64,000 bases of DNA from NCBI GenBank assembly GCA_963580455.1, contig OY756963.1:18743555-18807554 (forward strand), given 5' to 3'. This document shows positions 35,622 through 47,198 of this stretch, piece after piece. Within the stretch, counting starts at the first letter, position 1. Every line of letters starts with the position of its first letter. Source of the stretch: Euonymus europaeus. Its lineage: Eukaryota; Streptophyta; Magnoliopsida; Celastrales; Celastraceae. Both the position numbers and the translations under genes were made by a program. The notes beneath the pieces are model-generated. The model was not told the origin of the DNA and did not search any database. It was given only the letters and a program-made list of their open reading frames with translations.

Positions 35622-37446
35622 ATTTATCATGATTGTAGATAATATATGCTAGGTAAGTAGATAGTAGATATTGAGAAACTAATATTATAGACCATAGACC
35701 AGAATGCCACCCACATCACATTCTAAGCCATCAAACGAAAACCTAATTATTCCAATTAAAGCTATTTCACAGTAAGACAACATATAACTTGAGTAATAAA
35801 TATTATTCATTACTTTAACTCAAGATAAAGAAATTATCAAAAATTAAATCCATCATCATATCTCCACTATCATCCCTAGGATAAAACATGCAATAATCTT
35901 CTAGTCCTCGTACTGCGAACCCTCGCTTATTAAATGAAAACCCGAACTTAGCATTTACCATAACATAAAATAATTTATTACTGAGTCATTATTAATAGCT
36001 AATAAAACCTAGCTTCTGTCACATGAGTATCATTTTCACGGATCCGCACGTTCACCATCAACCGCCAAATCAGCATAATAATCAGAGAAATCAATACCTG
36101 TATCACGGAACATAGCAAGCTAAAACTCAGCAAGTAATATTTATGCATGAATGCACATGATCATCATCTTTAATGAACAGTCAACCTTGTAAATCATTTA
36201 TCCAATACTTGGGCCCTAACCTAGGTACATTCTTACAGAGCAATCGTTAAGTGCTCTACCAAAGAACATTTTCCAGTCAATAAAACATTGTCCTTTTCCA
36301 AGTCAACATAACCTCAATATATACCTTCCTTGTAGCAAATGTACTAGGTTTGTGAAAATATTTTTCATTTATGTGCATGTCATGTATGCCATGAAATGTC
36401 ATGCTTCATGCAAAACCACAAATAAGCATTACCTCAACGCGTCCACAATATCATCACATAATATATCATCAACAACATAAATTTCAGTTTCATAATACAT
36501 CATAATTTGCACAGAAATTCACAAACACAACAATCAACACAGTCAAACACATTGTTCCATAATACAGTTGAAATATCACTTACCTTAGCGTGCCTCCGGA
36601 ATTCCCGATAATTCAACTAGAATGCTCTTTTCCTGAAATTCATAACATTACCCATATTTATAAATACCTATTTAAATAAATTAATTATAATTTAATTATG
36701 GTCAAACGGGTCATCTGGTCAAACCAGGGTTAGGCATATTCAACCGGGTCAAGCTGACCCGATTGACCTTATACGCGGGTCAACCTACCCGGTAGAATGA
36801 TGCTCGGGTCACCGACAGTAGAGGAGGCAATGGAGCTCACGGTGGATGGCGGTGGGAAGCTAATGTCTGGACGAACATGATGGTGGTGCCCTCTACCTAA
36901 TTGACAATCGAAATAGGCCGGATTGAGGCGGAGAACCTTGCGGCACACTGTGACTTCCCGCTGTCGATCGCCTTGGTTCATCTTTCGTCGCAGTTCTGCA
37001 CTGGTGAGGCGTTTCTAGTGTTCTCACCTCGATTCGCGTGCTTATATATATATATATATATATTATGTTTTTATTTTACTTTATTCTATTACTACTTTTC
37101 CCTCAACCCTTATATCCAATTACATATATGACTCACCTTTATTTACAAATTCGCCATTACATATTATTTATTTTCCGATTCTAATACTTGCTTCTGAAAT
37201 TCGTGGTAACTCGATTTTAACTCTGTTTCTGATAACTGGTAAACTTATAATATATTTTTTATTTATCGCGTAGAATTTAACAAAAATACTTCAATCCTAT
37301 TAAATTATTAAATTATAAATATATAAAACACTAGGAATTATTCTTACCCTATTTAACACCTATTAGCTCACACCTAATAAATTGAATAATTTTCGTATTT
37401 CACCTAACCTTATCTCGTAAATCATTTGAAAAGTCGGGGTATTACA
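35547..37446 (-). repeat. Probable solo LTR of a gypsy-type retrotransposon
   Basis: The right edge reads GGGGTATTACA, so on the minus strand the unit starts TGTAATACCCCGACTTTTC, a typical start of long plant gypsy LTRs. The inside has GC-richer LTR-like phrases (36720-36790 and 36900-37000). A candidate left edge is TGTCATCAATT at 35547, giving TG...CA termini and a short shared flank, CAAG, on both sides (35543-35546 and 37447-37450). No internal retroelement genes are present, so a solo LTR or LTR fragment fits. The left boundary is uncertain. It includes AT microsatellites near 35590 and 37043. Confidence 0.45.
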
Positions 37447-37599
37447 CAAGATGTTCTCAACCAATCAGCCATAGTCACATTCGACATTAAGTCCAAGCAA
37501 ACCAATTTTTGGACATAAAAGGCAAATATAGAAGTTAATTTCAAAATTTAAAACATAAATGTATTAGATTTTATTAAAAGATATAAAATTGGTTACCTT

Positions 37600-38291
37600 T
37601 TTCAAGCTCTTTTAGTTTTTCAACATCTTCTTTCTCAGCTACAATATCAAGAAATTGGTTTCGCCCTTAACCAATTTTGAGCACATACAAGTACCTCCAT
37701 TGTTCCAGTAGATAATGAACTTCTATATGGACTAGTAACTCAACCACTAGTGCGGAATGTTGACTCAGAAGCAATTGTAGATGCTGGTATGGCTAAAACA
37801 TCCTTAGCCACACGAGAAAGAATAGGATACTTGCTACCATTGAACTTCCACCAAGTCAACACATCAAATTTTTCATTAAAGTTCTCACAAGTCTCATCCA
37901 AATACCTTCCTACCTTTGTCATGTTCACCAAGCTCTCATCTGCTCTCATTCTCATGGCTACCCTTGAAGCAAACATTTTCACACAATCATCATCATTATC
38001 CTCTACCCTCATTGATTTATTGGTTGGCTGAAATTGATCAAAACTATCTACTCGATCATCTATCTCATCATTAAAGTGATCATAAAGTTTTGTCAATGTG
38101 TCTTTCACTTTCTCCACCATTAACTCCCTTTTAAATTGATCATATATTTCCTCAAAACAATATTTTAAATACTTCAGCTTATAACAAGGATCAAGGACAA
38201 CAGCCGCATAAAGTAAATAATTAATGTCGTCCAAATTATCTCTATATTTAACAAACAGAAAGTTAGTGTTTTGGGTTCTCCGAAAATGCAT
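37600..38291 (-). pseudogene. hAT transposase relic (C-terminal dimerisation domain)
   Basis: About 183 codons are open on the minus strand from 38291. They include YAAVVLDPCYKLKYLKYC and the dimerisation region FDVLTWWKFNGSKYPILSRVA with DVLAIPASTIASESTF. The family normally continues after SGGR-type sequence; here a stop comes right after FRTSG (37740). The expected continuation, SPYRSSLSTGTMEVLVCAQNW, can still be read to about 37640 before a frame change. This matches plant RICESLEEPER/BED-type hAT transposases. The BED finger and most of the catalytic domain are absent. Confidence 0.85.
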
Positions 38292-41025
38292 TCACTAACA
38301 AAATCGAACCCAATAGAGACCAAACTAATAGAAATAGAAACAAAATACAACCCTAGAAGAAGCAAAGAGACAATGAAAATGAAAAAGTGGTGTCAAAAAA
38401 CACGAATGCATATTAACTCCTCGGACTCGAAGACATTGCAGAAATAATATGCTTCAGAATAAGTTACTAGGTACGACTCTTTATTTCAAAGAAGAATGCT
38501 TCAATGGTTCGTGATCGTTGAACAAGGGTGAAAGAAGGAATGAAGAAGTAGAGAGGAAACTCGAGATGTTTTGGTTTTCTAAGGTTTCATTTGAGCGCAA
38601 ATGGTGAATGGATCGTGTGGGGGAAGGGTTAAACTGTGTTTCGTGCTAGTTGTATAACGTCATCGACTCACATCAGCAGCTGGTAATAGTGAAGTTGTCC
38701 AAACTATCAAAATCTATCATAGTTACTATGTTGAAACAATCTCAAACTTTAAATTACCGAATTACAATACAAGTTTTTGACTCTAGGTGCCCAAATTAAA
38801 AAATGACCCATCTTTCAATTATCAAAAATAATATTAAGCCAAATAGAAATATACAAGAGATTAGTCACAAAAGAATCACTTTCACTTATTTATAAGAATT
38901 GCAATTATTGTACATCGGATTCGGGGACTAGGACGGTCCTGCATAGCATATGAAAAAATGAAAAAAATCCACTTTCCCATCTATTTCCTTTAACCCGATT
39001 GTTATTTTCCCTCCCCTTTTACATTTCTGGCATTAAAAAATTAGAAACCCTTTCGCTCCCTCTCACTTTGGCTCCACAATGAAGACTCTTTTATCAATTC
39101 TTAACCAGTGGGTTAAGTGCATTATTGACACCTTAGATGATTTTGTTTGAAGGCATATAGAAAAAGAAATTTGGTTGTTGTTCTCAGAGAGCTGACGTTT
39201 TCACTAGCATAAAAAGTTTGCACAATTCAATTCAAAAAACATCCCAAACAAACATCACAGAAGTGCACTGAATTGAGTCATTTGAAATTTCAGCAGTAGT
39301 ATAAGCAAACAAAGAAACATTCGAAATTAATCCCAAATTGAGAGCATCCCAGCACACGGAGTAATCAAAACAAGCATGACAGTTCAATCTCATCAGTTCC
39401 CAAACTTGAAAAAACAATGGATTTTTGCAATTCGATCCACAGCCACACTGTAGAGATTCGTAGAAATTTTATATCGAGAAGTTCGCGAATGCGATTTTGA
39501 TCGATAAATCCATCTCATCTCCATTCCTGACCACCCCACAATGTTGAGCTAGAAAAAAAAGAGAACCTTAACACAACAATTTCGAAACAAATCTCTAACT
39601 CAGTTGCCTCAGACCACCCACAACAGATACTGAATGTGGGTGGTCAGCTCTAATTTAGAGTCAATTTTTTGTCTTTTAGTGTAAATGAGGCACACATCAA
39701 TTACTGGTTCTTTTACTGGGATGTAGTGTCCTTCTACAATGGTGCGCGAGTTGCTGCGTGCCACTATAGCTAAGCGATTTCATTTTTGAAAGTTAATTAA
39801 AATACTCATCTTCACGTTGTAGTCCAAGAGCAGAACTTCCGTCATCGTTGACTTTCCTGACTCTCTCTCACTCGCTATCAGAACAACTCGTAGTCGACAG
39901 CCTCTCCTCTCTATCAGGCGCCATCGTCGTTATGATGAAATCTCAAGGCAGAGATGAAAGGCAGCAATGTTCATCATCATCGTCTTCTCGAGGTGGTCAT
40001 CGTCGCCCAGTCAACACAAAAGCATGAAATCATCAACCGTCGAACACCCCATGAAGAAGTAAATGAAAAAAAAAATCACTGAAGCACCTAGATTTTACAT
40101 GGACAATCCGGCTGGATCTTGAACTCTCTCCCTTTTGGAGGAGAACTTGAATTGATAGTTTTTTTTTTGAATTGATAGAATTGATGAAAGTGTTTGATGA
40201 GATGTGTGAGAAGTACACGTGTTGTACACATAAAAGGATAAGGTAGTTGATATAAAAAAATTAAAAATTGATTGCTTAATCAAAAAATTATTATAGTTAA
40301 TAATATCAAATGTTAGTTGATTATTTAATAATATGATAAAATTTGATGTTATGTAGTAATACAATATATTGAGTTCAATTAAATAAATAATAATTATAAA
40401 AATAAATATTTAAAGGATTTAGAGTAACTGATGTGTGTTGCTGTAAATTGATGTGTTGCTATAAATTGATGAAAAATGTGTATTTTTATTAAAATTTAGA
40501 GAATTTGTTAAGTATAACTGCCGTGGATGATCTCAATTCCTTCCATTACAAAGTCCAAACTGAAAACTCCACACCCATGCGACTCAATCTGTGGAAGCTG
40601 ATTACTTGCCTTGATAATCGAAGAGGAAAAACTCTTTCACCACAGTCGGCCGATCGACTCCCATGGCCATCCGACTAGATCTGTGAAAGCAAAGAGACAA
40701 CAAAGAGATTAGAAGAGAACTTTTAATTTCTGCTACGACCGTGCTAGACTCGTCCCCGAATCCTTGTACATTACCACCAGATTAGCATTGGACTTTTAAT
40801 TATTATGGTACTCCAAATAACGTCATCAAGTATTTTAACGTCATCAGGTTTTTTAACGTCATACAAACAAAATTGTTTCTACTTGGCGTGATTCCCACGC
40901 GCGCAAGTTCCACCAGCCGTTTCACACAGCCAATTTTTAAAAGTCCCAAAGCAAAAAGTCTCGTTTGTCAAAAAAAGAAAAAAAACATCAAAACCATTTT
41001 AAATCTCTCTCGTTCTCCTCCTTCA
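38292..41025. other. Intergenic region and 14-3-3 promoter
   Basis: No gene was recognised over 2.7 kb. A 9-bp perfect inverted repeat, GACCACCCA / TGGGTGGTC, lies near 39613-39648. Short frames at 40033-40364 show no domain. The last few hundred bases before 41026 are the presumed promoter and leader of the 14-3-3 gene. Confidence 0.5.
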
Positions 41026-44000
41026 ATGGCAGCCGCCGTAGGAGTACCGGATAACCTAACCAGGGACCAGTATGTGTACTTGGCGAAACTAGCCGAGCAA
41101 GCCGAGCGTTATGAGGAGATGGTCCAGTTCATGGAGAAGCTGGTCACGGCAGCCACTCCGACGTCCGAGCTCACCGTGGAGGAGCGCAACCTCCTTTCTG
41201 TCGCATATAAGAACGTGATCGGGTCTCTCCGTGCAGCCTGGCGCATCGTCTCTTCAATCGAGCTGAAGGAAGAGGGCCGGAAGAACGAGGACCATGTAGT
41301 GCTTGTGAAAGACTACAGATCCAAGGTGGAGACGGAGCTATCGGCTGTCTGCGCAGGGATTCTCAAGCTCTTGGACTCGAACCTGATTCCCTCTGCCTTA
41401 GCAAGCGAGTCGAAGGTGTTTTACTTGAAGATGAAGGGGGACTATCACCGGTACATGGCAGAGTTCAAGGCTGGGGAAGAGAGGAAAGCTGCGGCTGAGG
41501 ATACCATGATCTCTTACAAGGCGGCTCAGGTATGAACTCCATACGTACAAGTTGATTTTGGTATTTTCAATTTTTAATTCTTGAGTGTCAGATAGTGTGC
41601 AATGTTTTCGTTGTTTCGGTTAAATGCTTGAATTGGAGTGTAAAGACTATATTATGTTCTAGAATTTATTTTTTTTCATGTCCTTATTTTTGAATCGGCT
41701 AATGAATAATATTTTCTTCTCAATGGGCTTTTGCTAAGCCGAGTAGGGCTGCTAGGTTCTAATGCTTGGCAGGACAAGTTTATAAAGTTTGTTTGAATTG
41801 AGTGATTTTGGAGAGAGAAAGAGAAGAGAAATGAGCTTTCTCATAATTTCCTTGTTTGCATAGGTCGGTAAAAAAAATAAAGGAATGAATTTGAAGAGAA
41901 TTGGAGGGAAGAATTATCTAATATCTTGTTAAAATGTTCTCTGCAAAATGGGGTAATTTGGAGGGAAGAATAAGGAAAATTAAGTAATTTACAAGGTTGT
42001 GTTTGGATTGAGCGATTTGAAGGGAGAAAAAGTGAAGGGAAATGATCTCCCTCCTAATTTCTCTTGTTTGGATAAGTTATAAAAAATAGATGAAGCCATT
42101 TGGAGGGAAGAATTATCTAATTTTTTGTCAAAAATATTTTTTCTGAGAAATGGGGCCATTTGGAGGAAAGTGAAAGAAAAATTAATAAATATTTATAAAT
42201 GAAATATCTATCTGGTCCTTGTACATAGTACATTGACTTAAAAATAAGGATAAATTAGTTAATTAAATCATTTTTTTTACTTTCGTTTCTCTTATGATAA
42301 CTATCTAAACAAGAGAAATGATAAATTCATTCATTTATTTTTTTAATCTAAACAAGGGAATAAAAAAATTTATAGCTTCACTTCTCTTCTTCAATGAGTT
42401 TCTTTCCCCTTTTCTTCTCCTGTCAATCCAAACACACCCTAATAATATGACGTGAAACAAAACCAGCCAAATTCTTCTTTCCCAAACTTTTGATCTAGTA
42501 TATGTTGAAGTCCATATTATTTCTAGAAATTCATGAATTTAGAGAATACTTCATAAGATGTTCATGATGTACAAGTATACGATAACTAAATTAGATTGAA
42601 AAGACTATGTAAATAACTCTCGTGTTCAGAGTAGTGAGCATGGTCAGGGTTAGGCGGATGACCTTAGTAACACATAATATGTGGAGAGGTTGTTTTAGTA
42701 ATTGAATGTGTGACCTCTTAGTAGCACCTTTGCAACTCGATCCTTAGGCCATATGATTGAAAGAAAAGACTATCTAGGAAAAAAAAATCCAATTGTGGGA
42801 TTATGGAGTATGATCATTTTTGTCATATGCTGGTGATTGATCTAATAACTGACGTAAGGCTGAACTAGGAGCGCAAGAGCTCCAATTCATGGCATGAATT
42901 GGAGCTGTTCAAGCTAGTTTTTGTGCTTTATATGTGATAATGACTCAGCCAAGAGCTTGTCCATGCACGAATCCAGCAGACCTAGCCATCCAACAAGTTC
43001 AACTAATACCCACATATAGGTTGGTTGTAACCAACAAGCTCAGTAGGCTTTTGCCTAGAAAACATGTTGGTTGGTTAAGGAATGTATTGGTCTTCTTATC
43101 AATAAATCATAACTCCCACATCTGAGTAATGTGGGACGTTTGTATCAATACCCTCGTTTTACTAAGCAGATGTCAACAATGATTGCACTTAGTGAAAGGC
43201 TTTCACTGTGTTGGGATCGTTTCCGTGGCGGCATAGTGCAGTCTCATACCTGGGCGAATAACCATTTTAGCTGCACTAAGTGGGGGTCCTTCATTGGACT
43301 GGAGTCCTTAACCGTGCCATTAGATCCATTGGTAACCCTTTGCATGGTAGTCTAGCCCAGTCTCCTTAGACCAAGCATGCAAAAACTGAACCTATGTGAT
43401 ACTATTGATAAGAACTCAGCCAAGTGCACGTTCATATACGCACTAAGCACGCTCAACGAACCCAACCAATACCTACCTATGAGTTGTTTGTAACCAACAA
43501 GTGCAATAGACTTTTGCCTAGAGAATTTGTTGGCTGATTGATTAAGTGAGGCATTTGCCCTCCTTATCAATAGATATCAACTCCCCCCTCGAAGCGATAT
43601 GGGACATTCGTATCACTATGAAAGAGACGTCTATTGTAACATGTTTCAGCCTGTCAAGAGGAAAGCTCAGAAGAGCTGGACTTTTCTGAAACTGAGCATG
43701 CAAGTTAGGAGTAAAAATAGGTCTTTTTCACCAACAAGTCCCTGAAGGTCTGCACTCTGCTAAGTTTAGGAAACATAGTGTTTGCTGGTCTTAGTGGTCC
43801 AAGGCATTTAGGGGAACTCATCCTTTTTATGTTTCTTTATTATTTTCTAGCAAGCTTTTGGCATTTGAAGAATCTAATGGGTCCCTTATTGGATTGAAGG
43901 ATATTGCACTAGCTGATCTTGCTCCGACGCATCCTGTAAGGCTGGGTCTTGCCCTCAACTTCTCAGTCTTCTACTATGAGATTCTCAATTCGTCAGAGAA

Positions 44001-46276
44001 AGCATGTAGCATGGCAAAACAGGTTCGTTCCATCTCTTTGCTGGTATAAATTCAGGCTTTTGGTTCTTTGTTTGCTCTTATCTTATTGCAATTACATGTA
44101 TACATGTCGAGGTTGGTGCCTTGGAGCTCAGTTCTTGAGCAACTTACTTGATAGAGGAATTTTTTTTTGGCTTAGAGCTGTTTTGTTGTTCAGATATAGT
44201 GGTGTTCTTTGTGGAATTTCATGGTAATAAGGATTCATGATGCATGACATATATTTGTTGTTGGGGCTGCTGTGGAAATGCCTCATGAGTGTTCTGAAAG
44301 AAGCAAATTATGTGATATATGTTCAATAGCACTTCATGCCCAAATTGGGCTTATTTGTTTGTTTTAACGAGTGGAGGTTTCTAGACTGTTAATTTCTTAT
44401 GCTTTATTTTTATTTTTCCAAGAATATAGATTATCTTTTCATTGTGGATTGTACTGGAATGAATTGATATGTTAACCAGTTACATAGTGAATTTACTTTT
44501 AACTTGAAGTACTCTTAACTATTAACTATTAACTATTTAAGTAACAGAAAATCCTAATGAACCTAATTGCCTAGATATGTGCTAAATATTTATATTTTCT
44601 CAATATGCTCTTAGAATTGGCGGCGGATAATGTCTAGTTGCTTATGTAAGTTGGCAACAAGAAACTACTAGAAAGATAGATGGATACAAACGGTTAGGTA
44701 TAAAACATTTTTGTTCACTTTTATAGTTGGATTAAATCATTCAGTGAGATAGTTAGATTGATAATCTCTGAATTTGATTTCCAAAGAGCATAGTGTTATC
44801 TACCAATATGTTGTTGTCATACACGCTACAACAAAGGGTTGGATCTATCCCTATTTCCAGCATGGGCACGCAGTCGAATTATGATCCAATATTTAGACAT
44901 ATTTTCTGCATGTGATGTATGCTTCAGCACAGGACTGTTCCGATTCCATGTAGCTATTTATTTTTGTTTCTGTTGCCTGCAATGCTTGGTTCTTTCAGTT
45001 TTGTTGGGTTTCGCCGTTATTTAAATTTATGCACCTCCTTTAATTTAAGTTGGTAACACCTATGAATCAGCCTAATTGACTCTGTCGTTGTTCTCAATCT
45101 GTTTGCTTCTATTTTTCTTCATTTGAGATTTTATTTCACAGTTCATAGCCGATGGATACTGAGCATCACTGCTTGTGATGGACTCAGTGAGAAGTGGGAT
45201 CCTGGATAAGCATATCTAAGACATTTTCAATCCATACCAATGCTGTGTTAGCTCTTAAGACCAGGGACAGTAGTTACATCCCCTCCAGTAAGAACACTTC
45301 AGCTGCCAAGATAGTGTCATGAGGATCATGCTTTAGAATTGTGAATGTATTATATTCATCGACTTCATAGCATAGAGCTTATCACATATAATGACGTTTC
45401 CCTTTCATAACTAAGTCCTCGGGGTCATATTGCAACTACTTATTTTTAAGTATGAAGACGCTGGGGGTTTCCGTTGGTATATGTGGAAGGGTTATGGTTC
45501 TGAATTTTGATAAGTTGCAGGTTATTACTCGAAACTATATTGGATAGTAGCCTCTCAATTCTCAAATTACAGTTCAGGCATAACTCAACCGCCTGGGCAA
45601 ACCTCGAGTCCATAGCTACTTGCTAAATGCATAGAACATTATGTTTGAGCTGTCAGATCGAAACAGCTTGCCTGTTCACAAACTTCTTTGTATTATATAG
45701 ATAGCAATATGTTGCTCTGAAGCTATCACATTCTGATTTCATTTGCCTTTCAGGCATTCGAGGAAGCTATAGCTGAGCTGGACACACTGGGTGAGGAGTC
45801 TTACAAGGACAGCACCCTCATCATGCAACTACTAAGGGACAATCTCACCCTATGGACTTCTGATATGCAGGTAATGCATCTTCGGTGGCATATGCTTACT
45901 GAAAAGGAAGCATTTGGTCAATGCTTCCTTCTATCATTCTAAACAAAACTGAATTTCAGACTTGGTATTCCAGCTCAGAGGAGGAAATAGAGAAGAAACT
46001 TTTTGAATGGAACCTAATTAGAATTTATATTAAAATAGCTTGTCGTTGGAGCTCCAGATGGTTGCATAGCCTTAAGTTATTATGCACATTACAGCAAACC
46101 CACAGGGGTTTTAATTCAGTTTTCTTGCACATTAATTGTAATTTTCTGCTTCTGGTCATATTATTTTATGCGACTTCAACTTCTTATGTGTACTTTGTTG
46201 CAAATGTTAGTCTCCTTGGTCTTCTGAAATGAGATCCACATGGGTGTTTTTGCAGGAGCAGATGGACGAGGCATGA
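41026..46276 (+). CDS. 14-3-3 protein (non-epsilon type GRF)
   Basis: 14-3-3 proteins are dimeric adaptors that bind phosphorylated partners in cytosol and nucleus. Exons 41026-41529, 43900-44022, 45754-45870 and 46256-46276 give 254 aa. Recognised blocks: [35 protein letters not shown] (signature 1), DYHRYMAEF, and the very conserved [18 protein letters not shown] with TLWTSDMQ (signature 2). Phosphate-binding residues are kept: Lys62, Arg69, Arg142 and Tyr143. Helix 3 reads GSLRAAWR where plant and animal relatives have GARRASWR or GARRSSWR, so the usual Ser is Ala71 and the first Arg is Leu68. The C-terminal tail is short (EQMDEA). The frame is open upstream to a TTG at 40873, but 41026 is the first ATG and gives the family N-terminus. 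Four exons fit the non-epsilon group. Intron 1 (2.4 kb) is full of small transposons. Confidence 0.95.
41786..42439. mobile_element. Tourist-like MITE with a duplicated left arm
   Basis: The right end, inverted, reads GGGTGTGTTTGGATTGA. The same motif appears on the left twice: AGTTTGTTTGAATTGAG at 41786 and GGTTGTGTTTGGATTGAG near 41995. The two left-arm copies share about 200 bp, including GGAGGGAAGAATTATCTAAT. Outer flanks are TAA at 41783-41785 and 42440-42442, the target typical of PIF/Harbinger MITEs. The element sits in intron 1 of the 14-3-3 gene and has no coding sequence. Confidence 0.7.
42640..42765 (-). mobile_element. Degraded SINE-like sequence
   Basis: On the minus strand, AGGTCACACATTCAATTAC resembles a decayed B box, followed by AACAACCTCTCC and AAGGTCATCCGCCTAACCC. 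Phrases of this kind follow the B box in plant tRNA-derived SINEs. No clear A box or tail is seen. Confidence 0.45.
42935..43615 (-). mobile_element. TRIM-like element (terminal-repeat retrotransposon in miniature)
   Basis: Two direct repeats of about 210 bp, 42935-43147 and 43406-43615, each start TGATAA and end GTATCA, about 75% alike by eye. The spacer is 258 bp and has no gene. On the minus strand the repeats start TGATAC, then GTCCCA, as many plant copia-type LTRs do. Flanks read ATATG before and, one base on, TATG after. The 681-bp size fits a TRIM. It lies in 14-3-3 intron 1. Primer and purine sites are only weakly recognisable. Confidence 0.6.
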
Positions 46277-47198
46277 CCCAGTGGAATATTTTAGCCGTTC
46301 GGACAGGCACAGGTGTTAAGATTGTAATTTTAAGTTGTTAGATGTGTTCTTAATAGAGTGCACCATTGTTGTTTTTGTGTTTAAACTTGGAGATTCTTTA
46401 AGATTTCAAAGTCATGTAAGTTTAATTATTGTATGGAAATGGCTTGATTTCCAATTTCTCCCTGTATACGCTTGGGAAGCCATTGCTGGCCTGTTCGTCC
46501 AAATGTTTTCTGGCGGCCACCTTTGATTGGCGCCATTCTTAATTATGGTCAGTCCTTTTTCTATTGTATACGGTGGAAGGTCTTTGCAAATATTCTAGCA
46601 GTAGCAAATAGAAGTTGTGACATGTACCTTTGCTTGAGGTTCCGCCTTAGCTTTTTGTCTCTTTCCTGGGTGGTTTGTAATTGCTCTTGTTTTGTTTTGT
46701 TGATTATCCTACTCTTTGGAGGAATAAAAAGAAGTTGGAATACACAGAGAACTATTGAATAGAAAAAAATAATTAGTGACCACATCAAAGCAGGTCATGA
46801 TTTTGCAAGAGAATGGATTTTTTTACAAATTGAAACAAGCTAAACTATGGAGTTTGAGATGCTGATTTTTATTCATATCCTCTGTGTTAGCCTTCAATCA
46901 CTATCAAGAGAATGAGAAAAGGCTTCTGATGTGTTCAGTTCCTGAAATTTCATTGGAGATCAAAATAGGAGGAAGAAAATAGTAGGGATTGAGTTAGCAG
47001 TCGAGAGCTCGAATATCAAACGCACAATAACAAGCTTATCCAATTAATTTTGGCCACACCCACCAATCATTATTTCATGCACGTCCAAGACAACAAATTT
47101 TACAGGCTGCTTATTGAGCTAAATTTGGGATACTACACGTGATTTGTGACCTTACAATAAAGTTTGGTTCTATAAAGCTTAGTTCTTGATCTCGAGAT
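46277..47198. other. 14-3-3 3' UTR and flank
   Basis: The first several hundred bases are the likely 3' UTR; an AATAAA-like signal (GGAATAAAAAG) is near 46721. The rest is AT-rich with no gene seen. Confidence 0.5.

Noticed and set aside
40873..41025. 51-codon N-terminal extension of the 14-3-3 protein
   Set aside because: It would start at TTG, has Lys/Ser-rich leader-like sequence, and no 14-3-3 protein has such an extension.
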